Position numbers and translations under genes: made by a program | Origin: an uncultured Eubacteriales bacterium | GTDB taxonomy: Bacteria > Bacillota > Clostridia > TANB77 > CAG-508 | Reading direction: 5' to 3' | DNA length: 15,185 nucleotides | Assembly: GCA_902488785.1 (NCBI GenBank) | Contig: CABTXJ010000011.1 | Span: forward strand, 1 to 15,185 | Shown: piece by piece, positions 6,024 through 15,100 of the stretch | Numbering within the stretch: the first letter of the stretch is position 1 | Layout of the letters: each line of letters opens with the position of its first letter | Notes under the pieces: generated by a model | Database searches by the model: none | The model's input: the letters and a program-made list of their open reading frames with translations, nothing else | Told to the model about the DNA's origin: nothing

Positions 6024-9000
6024 TTAATTGTTCTTTTTGTTAAAATTAATATTTGTCATACCATCTACATATAAAGTTACATCAGTTTCATTTTTAATAC
6101 CTATTCTTACTTTAACTGCTACTATATTATCTTCTTTTAGTAATTCTTTGAATCTCATATATTGATTTTCAAAAAGTATTAACTCCATTTCACCATATAT
6201 ATCTTCTAATATTACAAATACCATAAGATTACCTTTTTTAGTAGTTTTTCTTGTAACATTGCTTATCATTCCAGCTGTTAGCATAGTTGTATTATTTTTC
6301 AAATGCAACTTGCCTGATTTCATTTTTTCTAACATATCACTATTAAAATTAATTTTCTTCTCAATATACTTATATACTTTTTCTAATGGATGACCTGATA
6401 CATATATTCCAAGTAACTCTTTTTCATATTTTAGCTTTTCATTATTAGAAATATCTTCAACTATTGTATATGTAACATCCGTTGTATCTTCTATCATATC
6501 AAACATAGAAGTTTGCCCTCTAAATCCATTGTCTGTATTATTTACTGAGTCTATTATATCTTCATATGATTTTAAAAGTGTTCCTCTATTTTCTTTAAAG
6601 CAATCAAATGCTCCAACTTTTATTAGTGATTCAATAGCTTTTTTGTTAACTCCAATCTTATTTGTTCTTTCAACAAAGTCTCTAAAATCTAGATAATTAC
6701 CATTTTGCTTTCTTTCTTCTATTATTATTTTAGATGCTACTTCACCTACGGTCTTTATGCTTCCTACACCAAATCTAATTACATTATCTTTAGGTATTGC
6801 GGTAAACTTTACAAAGCTTTCGTTAATATTAGGTGGAAGTATTGTGATCCCATGCCTCTTAGCATCAATTATATATGTAGATATTTTAGTTAAATTACCT
6901 AAATAGCTATTCATAGTTGCAGCGTATAGTTCTTCTTTATAATACGTTTTTAAATATGCCGTCTTATATGAAAGTATTGAATAAGCTGCAGCATGAGATT
7001 TGTTAAATGCATATTTAGCAAATTCATACATTTCATCAAATATTTCATTTGCTATATCTTCACTTACTCCATTTCTTACACAACCTGGTACAATTACTTT
7101 TCCGTCTTCTACTAATCCATTTATGAAAATTTCTCTTTCTTTTTCCATAACATCTATTTTCTTTTTTCCCATTGCTCTTCTTACAATATCAGCTCTAGCA
7201 TATGAGTATCCTGCTAGTTCTCTTGTTATTTGCATAACCTGTTCCTGGTATACCATACAACCATATGTTACATCAAGAATTGGCTCTAATTTTTCATGTA
7301 AGTATTTTATGCTTTTCCTATTTTTCTTACCTTCTATATATCTTGGTATCTGATCCATTGGCCCTGGCCTATATAGTGATACACCTGCTATAATATCTTC
7401 TAAACTATCTGGTGAAAGTTCTTTCATAAATCTAATCATGCCTTCAGATTCAAATTGGAACACTCCCAAAGTGTCAGCATTCTTCCATAATTCAAACACA
7501 TTTGGATCATCATAATTATCATCATATTTTACTGTAATACCTCTTGTCTTTTTAACCATCTTTTCGCATTCGTCTATTACAGATAATGTTCTTAATCCTA
7601 AAAAGTCCATTTTTAGAAGTCCTAGTCTTTCAAGTATATCCATTGTATATTGTGTAATTACACTATTATCATTACTTGCAAGTGGTACATATGTCTCTAC
7701 CGGTTCTTTTGTAATTACAACTCCACATGCATGTGTAGATAAGTTTCTTGGCATTCCTTCTAATCTTTTAGCATGATCTATTAATGTTTTAACATCTTCA
7801 TCATTTTCATATTCATCTAATAGTTCTTTGCTTGTTTCTAGTGCATATTCTATTGTAATATTTGGACCTGTAGGTATCAGCTTTGCAATCTTATCTACTT
7901 TATCAAATCTAATATCTAACACTCTTCCTACATCTCTTATTGCCATTCTAGCTGCCATAGTTCCAAATGTAATTATTTGTGAAACATGATCTTTACCATA
8001 TTTTTCTTCAACATATCGTATTACTTCTTCTCTTCTTTCATTACAAAAGTCAATATCAAAGTCTGGCATACTAACTCTTTCGGGGTTTAAAAATCTTTCA
8101 AATAGCAAGTCATATTTTAATGGATCAACTTCTGTTATTCCTATTGCATAAGCAAGCAATGAACCTGCACCTGATCCTCTTCCTGGTCCTACCGGTATAT
8201 TTTTACTCTTAGCATAATTTACATAATCAGCAACTATCAAATAATAGTCTACATAACCCATTTGTATTATAACTGATAACTCGTACTCTGCTCTTTTCCT
8301 TATCTCATCAGTTATATTATCATATCTCTTTTTTAGTCCTTCTTTACATAACTCTTTTAAGTATTCTGCGTGATCTTTACCATTTGGCGTATTATAGTTA
8401 GGAAGTATTGTATGACCAAACTCAAAATTGAAATTACATTTTTCTGCAATTTTAACAGTATTTGCTATAGCATCAGGGAAATTTTTAAATTCTTCTTTCA
8501 TTTCTTCAGGACTTTTAATATATAGTTCATCCGTACCAATACTCATCCTATCTTCATCAGATAACTTCTTTCCAGTTTGTATACATATTACTATTTCTTG
8601 ATCTATTACATTTTCTCTTTCTGCGTAATGACAATCATTTGTTGCAACTAATTCAATCTCAAGTTCTCTTGCAAGTTTAATTAATTTCTGATTAACAAGC
8701 TTTTGATTTGCAAGTCCATTTGACTGTATTTCAATATAATAGTCATCACCAAACACCTTTTTATACCAAATAGCAGCCTGTCTTGCTTTTGTCTCATCTT
8801 CTAATACTAATTGAGATATTTCTCCTGCCATACATGCAGATAGGCAAATTAACCCTTCGCTATACTCTTCTAATATCTTTTTATCAATTCTTGGCTTGTA
8901 ATACATTCCCTCTAGATTAGAAGCTGTTACTAAATGAGTTAAATTTCTATATCCTATTTCATTTTTTACAAGTAATATTAGATGATATCTTGTTGTGTCT

Positions 9001-9245
9001 ATTCCATATTCTTTTGAATGCATATCTCTGGGAGATAGATATACCTCTGCACCTATTATTGGTTTTACACCTTCTTTTATACAAGCATCATAGAAATTAA
9101 CAGCTCCAAACATATTTCCATGGTCTGTTATTGCTACTGCATCCATACCTTTTGATTTAATATTTTTAGGTATATCATTTATTCTATTAACTCCGTCTAA
9201 AAGACTAAACTCACTATGTAAGTGTAAATGTACAAAATCTCCCAT
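6024..9245 (-). CDS. dnaE: DNA polymerase III subunit alpha (DnaE type)
   Basis: DnaE is a C-family replicative polymerase of 1073 residues. The N-terminal PHP domain keeps the metal-binding set seen in active PHP domains: His8 and His10 (HLHLHSEFS), Asp17, His42 (TDHGN), Glu67 (GAEVY), His88, Cys138 (LSACMAGE), and Asp204/His206 (TNDCHY). The palm has the nucleotide-binding GPGRGSGAGS (about 353-362), the catalytic pair Asp397/Asp399 in PDFDIDF, and the third Asp547 in KMDFLGLRTL. A helix-hairpin-helix segment lies near 855-885 and an OB fold near 985-1062. The protein stops soon after the OB fold, so the C-terminal tau-binding region of E. coli-type DnaE is absent or minimal. ATG 9245 follows AAGGGG by 5 nt. 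The gene lies 23 nt after truA and is co-transcribed with it. In Clostridia this enzyme usually works beside PolC, which is not in the window. Confidence 0.96.
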   Translation of the reverse strand: MGDFVHLHLHSEFSLLDGVNRINDIPKNIKSKGMDAVAITDHGNMFGAVNFYDACIKEGVKPIIGAEVYLSPRDMHSKEYGIDTTRYHLILLVKNEIGYRNLTHLVTASNLEGMYYKPRIDKKILEEYSEGLICLSACMAGEISQLVLEDETKARQAAIWYKKVFGDDYYIEIQSNGLANQKLVNQKLIKLARELEIELVATNDCHYAERENVIDQEIVICIQTGKKLSDEDRMSIGTDELYIKSPEEMKEEFKNFPDAIANTVKIAEKCNFNFEFGHTILPNYNTPNGKDHAEYLKELCKEGLKKRYDNITDEIRKRAEYELSVIIQMGYVDYYLIVADYVNYAKSKNIPVGPGRGSGAGSLLAYAIGITEVDPLKYDLLFERFLNPERVSMPDFDIDFCNERREEVIRYVEEKYGKDHVSQIITFGTMAARMAIRDVGRVLDIRFDKVDKIAKLIPTGPNITIEYALETSKELLDEYENDEDVKTLIDHAKRLEGMPRNLSTHACGVVITKEPVETYVPLASNDNSVITQYTMDILERLGLLKMDFLGLRTLSVIDECEKMVKKTRGITVKYDDNYDDPNVFELWKNADTLGVFQFESEGMIRFMKELSPDSLEDIIAGVSLYRPGPMDQIPRYIEGKKNRKSIKYLHEKLEPILDVTYGCMVYQEQVMQITRELAGYSYARADIVRRAMGKKKIDVMEKEREIFINGLVEDGKVIVPGCVRNGVSEDIANEIFDEMYEFAKYAFNKSHAAAYSILSYKTAYLKTYYKEELYAATMNSYLGNLTKISTYIIDAKRHGITILPPNINESFVKFTAIPKDNVIRFGVGSIKTVGEVASKIIIEERKQNGNYLDFRDFVERTNKIGVNKKAIESLIKVGAFDCFKENRGTLLKSYEDIIDSVNNTDNGFRGQTSMFDMIEDTTDVTYTIVEDISNNEKLKYEKELLGIYVSGHPLEKVYKYIEKKINFNSDMLEKMKSGKLHLKNNTTMLTAGMISNVTRKTTKKGNLMVFVILEDIYGEMELILFENQYMRFKELLKEDNIVAVKVRIGIKNETDVTLYVDGMTNINFNKKNN

Positions 9246-9268
9246 ATTATCCCCTTAAATACTTCTAT

Positions 9269-10030
9269 CTAATACTTAACTTCTTTTAATATCAATCCTT
9301 CTGGCGGTAATGTCTTACCTGAATTTTTTCTATCTTCTTTTTCAATAATTGTTTTAATATCTTTTACCTTTATATTTCCTCTTCCTACTTCAAGCATTGT
9401 TCCTGCAATTATTCTCATCATATTATATAAGAAACCATTACCTGTAACAGATATTATAATTCTTTCTGAATTATTAAAAATATTATTAATTTTTTCCTTA
9501 TATACTCTTGCATCATATATTATCCTTATAGTGTTATCTCTTTTTGACCCTGCAGCTTCAAAACATTTAAAATTATGTTCACCTACTATTTCTTGTATTG
9601 CTTTATTCATATTATTAACATCTAGGCTGTATGGATAATAATATTCATGGTCTCTTGTTATTGTTCCTCTTTGTTTATTATTATTAATTATGTAAATATA
9701 TGTTTTTTCTTTTGCATTGAATCTTGAATTAAAATCTAGGTCTACTTCTTCTACTTTATTTATAGTTATATATTCCTTTTTTAACCTTGAGTTAATTGCC
9801 TTTTCATATTTTTCTATATCAAATTTTGATTCATCTAAAAAATTAGCAACTTGTGAAATTGCAGATACTCCTCTATCTGTTCTACCAGATCCTATTAATT
9901 TAATTTTTTTCCCTGTAATTTCAAAAATTGCCTTTTCTATTGTTTCTTGTACTGTTTTTTTGTCTTTTTGCTTTTGCCATCCATAATATTTAGTACCATC
10001 ATATGATATATCTAACTTAATATTTCTCAT
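9269..10030 (-). CDS. truA: tRNA pseudouridine(38-40) synthase TruA
   Basis: TruA isomerises uridines 38-40 in the anticodon arm of many tRNAs. The protein has 253 residues when started at ATG 10030 (MRNIKLDISYDGT), the usual family start; the ATG three codons upstream at 10039 lies only 1 nt from the GAGG, whereas 10030 has about 9-10 nt. The catalytic Asp52 is in SGRTDRGVSA. Other family blocks are YDGTKYYGWQ at the N terminus, RFNAKEKTYIYII in the middle, GEHNFKCF, and the C-terminal GNGFLYNMMRIIAGTMLEVGRG. The second His of the common GVHA active-site context is Ser here (GVSA), a tolerated variant. It is the first gene of a truA-dnaE operon and lies about 65 nt downstream of the terminator of the structured RNA. 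Confidence 0.95.
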   Translation of the reverse strand: MRNIKLDISYDGTKYYGWQKQKDKKTVQETIEKAIFEITGKKIKLIGSGRTDRGVSAISQVANFLDESKFDIEKYEKAINSRLKKEYITINKVEEVDLDFNSRFNAKEKTYIYIINNNKQRGTITRDHEYYYPYSLDVNNMNKAIQEIVGEHNFKCFEAAGSKRDNTIRIIYDARVYKEKINNIFNNSERIIISVTGNGFLYNMMRIIAGTMLEVGRGNIKVKDIKTIIEKEDRKNSGKTLPPEGLILKEVKY

Positions 10031-10054
10031 AACTTTCATTCCTCTACTAAAAAT

Positions 10055-10083
10055 ATATTATCACGTTTTGATTAAAATTTTAA
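10055..10083 (-). promoter_or_regulatory. Probable promoter of truA-dnaE
   Basis: On the minus strand TTAAAA (10083-10078), a 17-nt spacer ending in TGA, and TAATAT (10060-10055) form a weak -35 with an extended -10 (TG-A-TAATAT). The predicted start near 10048 gives an 18-nt leader before the truA ATG. The alternative is readthrough from the RNA gene upstream. Confidence 0.5.
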
Positions 10084-10096
10084 GCATAAAAAGCAT

Positions 10097-10297
10097 AAAA
10101 AATCCCTGCAATGGCCGTTTCTTGGGTGTATTTTATGGACCTGATATTACAGGTGGGTGAGTCTCTCAGTAGTTATGGGATAAGATCTAAAAGAAATTAT
10201 ACACGCAATACCAAGAAGTATCTCTCCCTTTTAGAAACTTGTAGGTTCTAAAAATTACACAATTCGTACCCTGCAGGGAATAATCATCTTCTATATT
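10097..10297 (-). ncRNA. Structured non-coding RNA, probable 6S RNA
   Basis: On the minus strand a 177-nt core (10279 to 10103) is closed by TCCCTGCA pairing with TGCAGGGA. The closing stem continues inward with small bulges: GGGTACG near 10271-10265 against CGGCCAT near 10117-10111. Six T residues follow the 3' arm (10102-10097), so the closing stem doubles as a terminator. This arrangement, the 180-200 nt length, the independent promoter and a small hairpin in the 3' half (ACCTG/CAGGT, 10154-10139) fit Firmicute 6S RNA. 6S RNA binds sigma-A RNA polymerase and mimics an open promoter. Inside are also a TTTTAGAA/TTCTAAAA hairpin (10253-10230) and a long arm TTCTTGG/CCAAGAA plus GTGTAT/ATACAC. 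The long arm is less rod-like than typical 6S, so another structured RNA or a truA leader element is possible. Confidence 0.6.
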
Positions 10298-10303
10298 AAA
10301 TAA

Positions 10304-10332
10304 ATTATATCAACATCTTTTAATCTTTTCAA
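10304..10332 (-). promoter_or_regulatory. Promoter of the structured RNA
   Basis: On the minus strand TTGAAA (10332-10327), a 17-nt spacer and a perfect TATAAT (10309-10304) are present. The start is predicted at the A at 10297, 18 nt before the closing stem. It is one of the strongest promoters in the window, as expected for an abundant RNA. Confidence 0.75.
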
Positions 10333-10390
10333 GTATATTATTATATAACTTACTATTTGTTTTTTATCTTTCTTTTTCTAATCTAATAAT

Positions 10391-10405
10391 ATATGATTAT
10401 CATAT
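10391..10405. promoter_or_regulatory. Palindrome upstream of fda
   Basis: ATATGAT-T-ATCATAT is a perfect 7+1+7 palindrome about 70-85 nt before the fda start codon. It lies between fda and the RNA gene's promoter and is a possible operator. I could not assign a convincing -35/-10 pair for fda; TATAGT at 10403-10408 is a candidate -10 without a good -35. Confidence 0.25.
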
Positions 10406-10419
10406 AGTCTAAATTAATC

Positions 10420-10447
10420 AAAATTAATTGAAGTCAATTAATTTTTT
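10420..10447 (+). promoter_or_regulatory. Leader hairpin with T-run before fda
   Basis: AAAATTAATTG (10420-10430) pairs perfectly with CAATTAATTTT (10435-10445) around the loop AAGT. Two further T residues follow, making a six-T run that overlaps the stem's 3' arm. It ends 14 nt before the fda AAGGAG. It looks like a weak intrinsic terminator or a dyad operator in the leader. The stem is nearly all A-T, so its strength is uncertain. Confidence 0.4.
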
Positions 10448-10474
10448 AAATAACTAAAAATAAGGAGAAATAAT

Positions 10475-11359
10475 ATGAATAACGAACAATTTGAAATTAT
10501 TAGAAATAATAATGGTTTCATAGCAGCTTTAGATCAAAGCGGTGGAAGTACACCAAAAGCTTTAAAAGCATATGGTATAAATGAGGATGAATATAGTAAT
10601 GAAGAAGAGATGTTTGATTTAGTACATAAAATGAGAACAAGAATTATTAAATCAAAATCATTTGATAATAGAATAATAGGTGTAATATTATTTAAACAAA
10701 CAGTTAATAGCAAAATAGATGAAGAATATACTGCAGATTATTTATGGAATCAAAAACATCTTGTACCATTTTTGAAAATAGATAACGGACTTGCAGAAGT
10801 TGAAGACGGTGTAGCTCTTATGAAAGAAATAAAAAACTTTGATGAAATACTAAAACTGGCAAATGAAAGAAATATTTTTGGTACAAAAATGCGATCTGTA
10901 ATATATACAGATAATGAAGAAAGCATAAAAAAAGTTGTAAAACAACAATTTGAATTTGCTAAAAAGATACTTTCATATAATTTAATTCCTATAGTAGAAC
11001 CAGAAGTAGATATTAATTTAAAAGAAAAAGATCATGCAGAAGAAATTCTTAAAAATTATATTTTAGAAGAATTAAATAAATTAAAAGAAGATGAAATAAT
11101 TATGCTTAAACTTACAATACCTACTACAAACAACAGATATTCAGACCTTATCGCACATAAAAATGTATTAAGAGTAGTTGCACTTTCTGGTGGTTATACA
11201 ATAAATCTTGCAAATGAAAAATTAAGCAAAAACCATGGATTAATAGCATCTTTTTCTAGAGCATTAGTTGAAGGTTTATCTTCATCACAATCAGAAGAAG
11301 ATTTTGATAAAGTTTTAAATAATAATATACAATCAATTTATGATGCATCTATTAAATAA
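10475..11359 (+). CDS. fda: Class I fructose-1,6-bisphosphate aldolase (Staphylococcus-type)
   Basis: This cytoplasmic glycolytic and gluconeogenic enzyme splits fructose 1,6-bisphosphate into dihydroxyacetone phosphate and glyceraldehyde 3-phosphate through a Schiff base, without a metal. The protein has 294 residues, matching the roughly 296 of the staphylococcal enzyme, with which I recognise shared blocks across its whole length. These are GFIAALDQSGGSTPKALK (14-31), YTADYL, VPFLKID, FGTKMRS, PIVEPEVDIN (172-181), LKLTIPT with the Schiff-base Lys212, LSGGY (238-241), IASFSRAL (257-264) and the C-terminal IYDAS. ATG 10475 follows AAGGAG by 7 nt. It is a single-gene transcription unit between a leader hairpin and a strong terminator. 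Class I aldolase is less widespread in bacteria than the zinc class II enzyme, but this subfamily is regular in Firmicutes. Confidence 0.96.
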   Translation: MNNEQFEIIRNNNGFIAALDQSGGSTPKALKAYGINEDEYSNEEEMFDLVHKMRTRIIKSKSFDNRIIGVILFKQTVNSKIDEEYTADYLWNQKHLVPFLKIDNGLAEVEDGVALMKEIKNFDEILKLANERNIFGTKMRSVIYTDNEESIKKVVKQQFEFAKKILSYNLIPIVEPEVDINLKEKDHAEEILKNYILEELNKLKEDEIIMLKLTIPTTNNRYSDLIAHKNVLRVVALSGGYTINLANEKLSKNHGLIASFSRALVEGLSSSQSEEDFDKVLNNNIQSIYDASIK

Positions 11360-11387
11360 ATAAGTAAAGAATTAATGTATATATACT

Positions 11388-11413
11388 AAAAGCACCTAGG
11401 GATAGGTGCTTTT
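11388..11413. terminator. Bidirectional terminator between fda and the polA operon
   Basis: AAAAGCACCTA (11388-11398) pairs perfectly with TAGGTGCTTTT (11403-11413) around the loop GGGA, a stable 11-bp stem with a T-run in each outgoing direction. It lies 28 nt after the fda stop and about 100 nt after the stop of the minus-strand operon. A second, all-A-T inverted repeat (ATTATTTTAA/TTAAAATAAT, 11461-11488) lies between it and that stop. Confidence 0.88.
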
Positions 11414-11515
11414 AACACGAATTTATTTTTGTATTTTTAATGTCATTTTCTTATTAATTTATTATTTTAAAAATATAATTAAAATAATTTTTATACACTT
11501 TTATCATTTATTTTT

Positions 11516-12157
11516 TTAATTAATTTTTCTTAAATATTTCATTGTTTCAGCGTTGTTTACAACATACTTTTTAGCCATATCATCATATATTAGGTTAAAT
11601 CTTATAGTTTCTTCTTTTTTGTCTTTCTTTTTTTCACTTAGTTTTTTATTAAATATTTGTATATATTTTTTTGTATATTCATTTTTATCTTGCACTGATT
11701 TCATTTCATTTTCAGTTTCATTTATTGCAGCATTTACATCAACATTATATATTTTAACTATAACATCATATCTTAAAGGCTTGTTCCCTTGCTTTTTAAT
11801 CTCTTCAACCTTATATGTCATATACTTGTATTTTGCTTTATTAATTTCTTTTTCTAAATCTGTTTGTCCATATTTTGCAATTGCAATTGCCTCATCTTTT
11901 TTTATTTCTTCTAAAAAATTTTCAATTGTATCTTTGCTTTCTTTTTCATTTCTACTTTCCATTTTCTTCTTAGGTATTAATATTATGCACATTACAATCA
12001 ATAATAATATTGCTAATAATATCATTATATTTTTAGTTTTTATTTTAGTTTTTGTTTTATTTGAATTTTTACGTATACTTCTTCTATCATTATTATTGTT
12101 TTCTATATCTTTTTTATTTAAATTTCTTCTATTTATCATATTATTATTTTCTTCCAT
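11516..12157 (-). CDS. Single-pass membrane protein of unknown function
   Basis: This protein has 213 residues from ATG 12157, which follows GAGG by 5 nt and starts 10 nt after the polA stop. An in-frame ATG at 12181 that overlaps polA would add eight residues. The N terminus (about 1-42) is very basic and Asn/Lys/Arg-rich. One hydrophobic segment follows (about 43-61, NIMILLAILLLIVMCIILI) and then KKK. By the positive-inside rule the N terminus is cytoplasmic and the C-terminal 150 residues are outside. The external part is Lys/Glu-rich and helical at first (DTIENFLEEIKKDEAIAIAKYGQ), with later strand-like pieces (YDVIVKIYNVDV, IRFNLIYDDMAKKYVVNN). This resembles the NTF2-like or DUF4878-type external domains of clostridial membrane proteins, a weak inference. 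It is co-transcribed with polA. I do not recognise a specific family. Confidence 0.75.
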   Translation of the reverse strand: MEENNNMINRRNLNKKDIENNNNDRRSIRKNSNKTKTKIKTKNIMILLAILLLIVMCIILIPKKKMESRNEKESKDTIENFLEEIKKDEAIAIAKYGQTDLEKEINKAKYKYMTYKVEEIKKQGNKPLRYDVIVKIYNVDVNAAINETENEMKSVQDKNEYTKKYIQIFNKKLSEKKKDKKEETIRFNLIYDDMAKKYVVNNAETMKYLRKIN

Positions 12158-12167
12158 ACATTCCTCT

Positions 12168-15100
12168 TTATTTAGATTCATTCCAATTTTTTCCTTCGTT
12201 AATATCTGCTATTAGCTTAACTCCAATATCTGCTGCATTTTCCATTTCTTCTTTTAGTATGTTAAAAACTATTTCTTTTTCTTCTTCTAACGTGTCAATA
12301 ATAAGCTCGTCATGTACTTGCAAAACTATATTACTTTTTATATTTTCTTTTTTAAACCTATTATATACATTAACCATTGCAATTTTCATTATATCTGCTG
12401 CAGTTCCTTGTATTGGAGCATTCATTGCAATTCTTTTTGCTGATTCTCTTACTAAATAATTCTTAGAATCAATACCTGGTGTATATCTTCTTCTATTATA
12501 TAATGTTTCTACATAGCCATTTTCTTTTGCAGATTCTACAATGTTTTCCATATATTCTGAAATCTTAGAATATTTTTCTAAATACTTCTCAATATACTCT
12601 TTGGCTTCCTTAACAGGTATTCCTAAATTTTCTGATAATCCATAATCACTTATACCATATATTATACCAAAGTTTACTGCTTTTGCACTACTTCTTTCTT
12701 TTTTTGTTACTTCATCATAATCTTTGTTTAAAACTGTTGCTGCTGTTGACCTATGAATGTCCATTCCTTCTTTAAATGCATTAATCATTGTTTCATCTTT
12801 AGACATAGCAGATAATACTCTCAATTCTATTTGTGAATAATCACCGTCTATGTATACATAATTTTGTGGTTTAAAGCACTTCCTTATTTCCTGTCCTAAT
12901 TCTGTTCTAGTTGGTATATTTTGCATATTTGGATCAACAGAACTTATTCTTCCTGTTGCAGTAACTGTTTGTTTAAACTCTGAATGTATATTACCAGTTA
13001 TACTATTTATACAAGAATTTAATCCTTCTACATAAGTGCTAATCAGCTTATTTATTTCTCTATATTCTAGTATATATCCTACAACTTCATGATTTTTTTC
13101 AATCTTTTTTAATTCATCAAATCCTGTACTATATCCCGTTTTTGTTTTCTTACCTTTTGCAATCTTTAATTCTTCAAATAATAATTCACCAATTTGCTTA
13201 GGTGAAGATACATTTATTTCATGGCCTGCAATTTCTGATATTTTCTCTTCTATTTTTTTAGATTTTTCTTTTAACCTATCTCCAAATGCTGATAATTCTT
13301 CTTCATCTACAAACATGCCTTTGTACTGCATATCTGCTAATACATATATTAGTGGTATCTCTATTTCTTCTAATAATCTTTCCTGTTTGTTTTCTTTTAT
13401 GCTTTCTTCTTGTGATTTTTTTAATATATATATAATTATTGGTAAATAATATTTAGTCTTTTCATATTTTTCCAGTTCTATTATTCTTTCTATTTGCATT
13501 GCTACTGCTGATATAATTTCCTTTTCTAGCTTATCTACCAGTTTTTTATATTCTTTCATGTTTTTTGCTTTTGCTTTTTCATCTATATTTTTTGAATCAA
13601 TACCATATAATATTTTTAATTCTTTTTCTATATTATATATACTTATATTTTTATATTCATTATTTTTATTTTCATTATTTTCTTCAATATTATCATTTAA
13701 AAATGTATCTAAATCTATTTGATAATTTTCGTTATTACTATAATTATAAAAATTATTGATACTATTATTATCTTTTTCTTTTTTGCTTGTTTTTTCTAGT
13801 ATTTTTTTAATAGTCCTTTTAAGTGACATTATTATTTTGTTTTCTTTTTTATTATTTGTTTCAAAATAATTTTGTTCTCTTATATAGTCTTCTATTAATT
13901 TAGATATATCTTTTTCAAATATTCTTAAAAATATATTTTCAATTGTATAATTATTCAAACTACTATCTAATATGTATCCTGCAATTTCTGTATCATATTT
14001 TAATCCTTTAAACTCTATTCCTTTTTCTTTTAAATACACAATATGTGATTTAGAACAATGTGATATCTTTTGTATATTTTCATCTTCTAAAATATCTTTA
14101 ATTTCTCCAGGCTTATATGTATATATGTATGCCTTATTTCCTTCTTTTAGCATAATGTTAATGTATCTTATAATTTCATTTGATATACTTTCATTGCACT
14201 TATCATTTATTTTGCCAAAATGTATATCATCTTTAATATTATTTTTAGACATATACTCTTTTAATATGTTTTTTATTTCTAATATTTTTTCTGATTCTTT
14301 TTCTTTTCCATTTTCGTTTTTCTTTGATTCTTTGCTATTTTCTTTATCTTTTAGTAGATCTTCTTCTAGCTTTTTCTTAGTTTTTTCTATGATGTAGTCT
14401 ACATCTTTTGAAGTAAAAATATCATTTAAAGAGTTATATACAATGTCTGCTGTTTTATCTTCTAAGTCTGCCTCTTTTTCATCTGAATTTCTATTCGGTC
14501 TTTTTAGTTCATTATACACAAATGAAACGTATACTTCCTTAGCTTTTTTTACTTTTCCCAAAAATTCTTTTTCGTATTTTTCTTTTGATTCATTGTGATT
14601 ATATATAATTATATTTTCATTATTTTCTAAATATTTTTCAAAATTTATTTCTTTTATATTATTATTTTTTTCTTTTATTTTTTCTGCTAATTCTTCTAAT
14701 GTTATATTTTCTTCTATATCCTCATATTTTTCTTCTTCATCATTATTATTACTATAGTTTTCTAAATTATATTTAGATATTATTGATGTAATATTTAACT
14801 TTTTTAAATCATTATATACATTTTCATTTTTCCATGTTATATATTCCATATCTTTTATATCATATTCAATATCTAAGTCTGTTACTATCTCCCCTAGCTT
14901 TCTTGACATATATGCAATATCTTTTCCTTCAATTAGCTTTTTCCTTAATCCTTTTGCTATATCATCTTCATCTTTTTCTATTTTTTCATATATACCATCT
15001 ATACTTTCATATTCTTTTATTAATTTTAGTGCAGTCTTTTCTCCAACTCCTGCAATTCCTGGTATATTATCTGATGAATCTCCCATTAATCCTTTAACTT

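Noticed and set aside
10097..10297. T-box, TPP, c-di-AMP or manganese riboswitch controlling truA
   Set aside because: None of the conserved cores I would expect (for example the T-box TGGNACCGCG) is present, and the element ends in its own terminator with a separate likely truA promoter after it. An unknown cis-acting role cannot be fully excluded.
11553..12215. 220-codon plus-strand frame opposite the membrane protein gene
   Set aside because: It is a shadow. The translation is Ser/Phe/Leu/Ile-rich, as expected from reading the complement of a Lys/Glu/Asn-rich gene, and no ribosome binding site is seen.
13565..14397. Hydrophobic-looking plus-strand frames opposite the polA insertions
   Set aside because: These are complements of Lys/Asn/Glu codons, which read as Phe/Tyr/Ile/Leu. 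The polA frame is continuous and carries family motifs on both sides.
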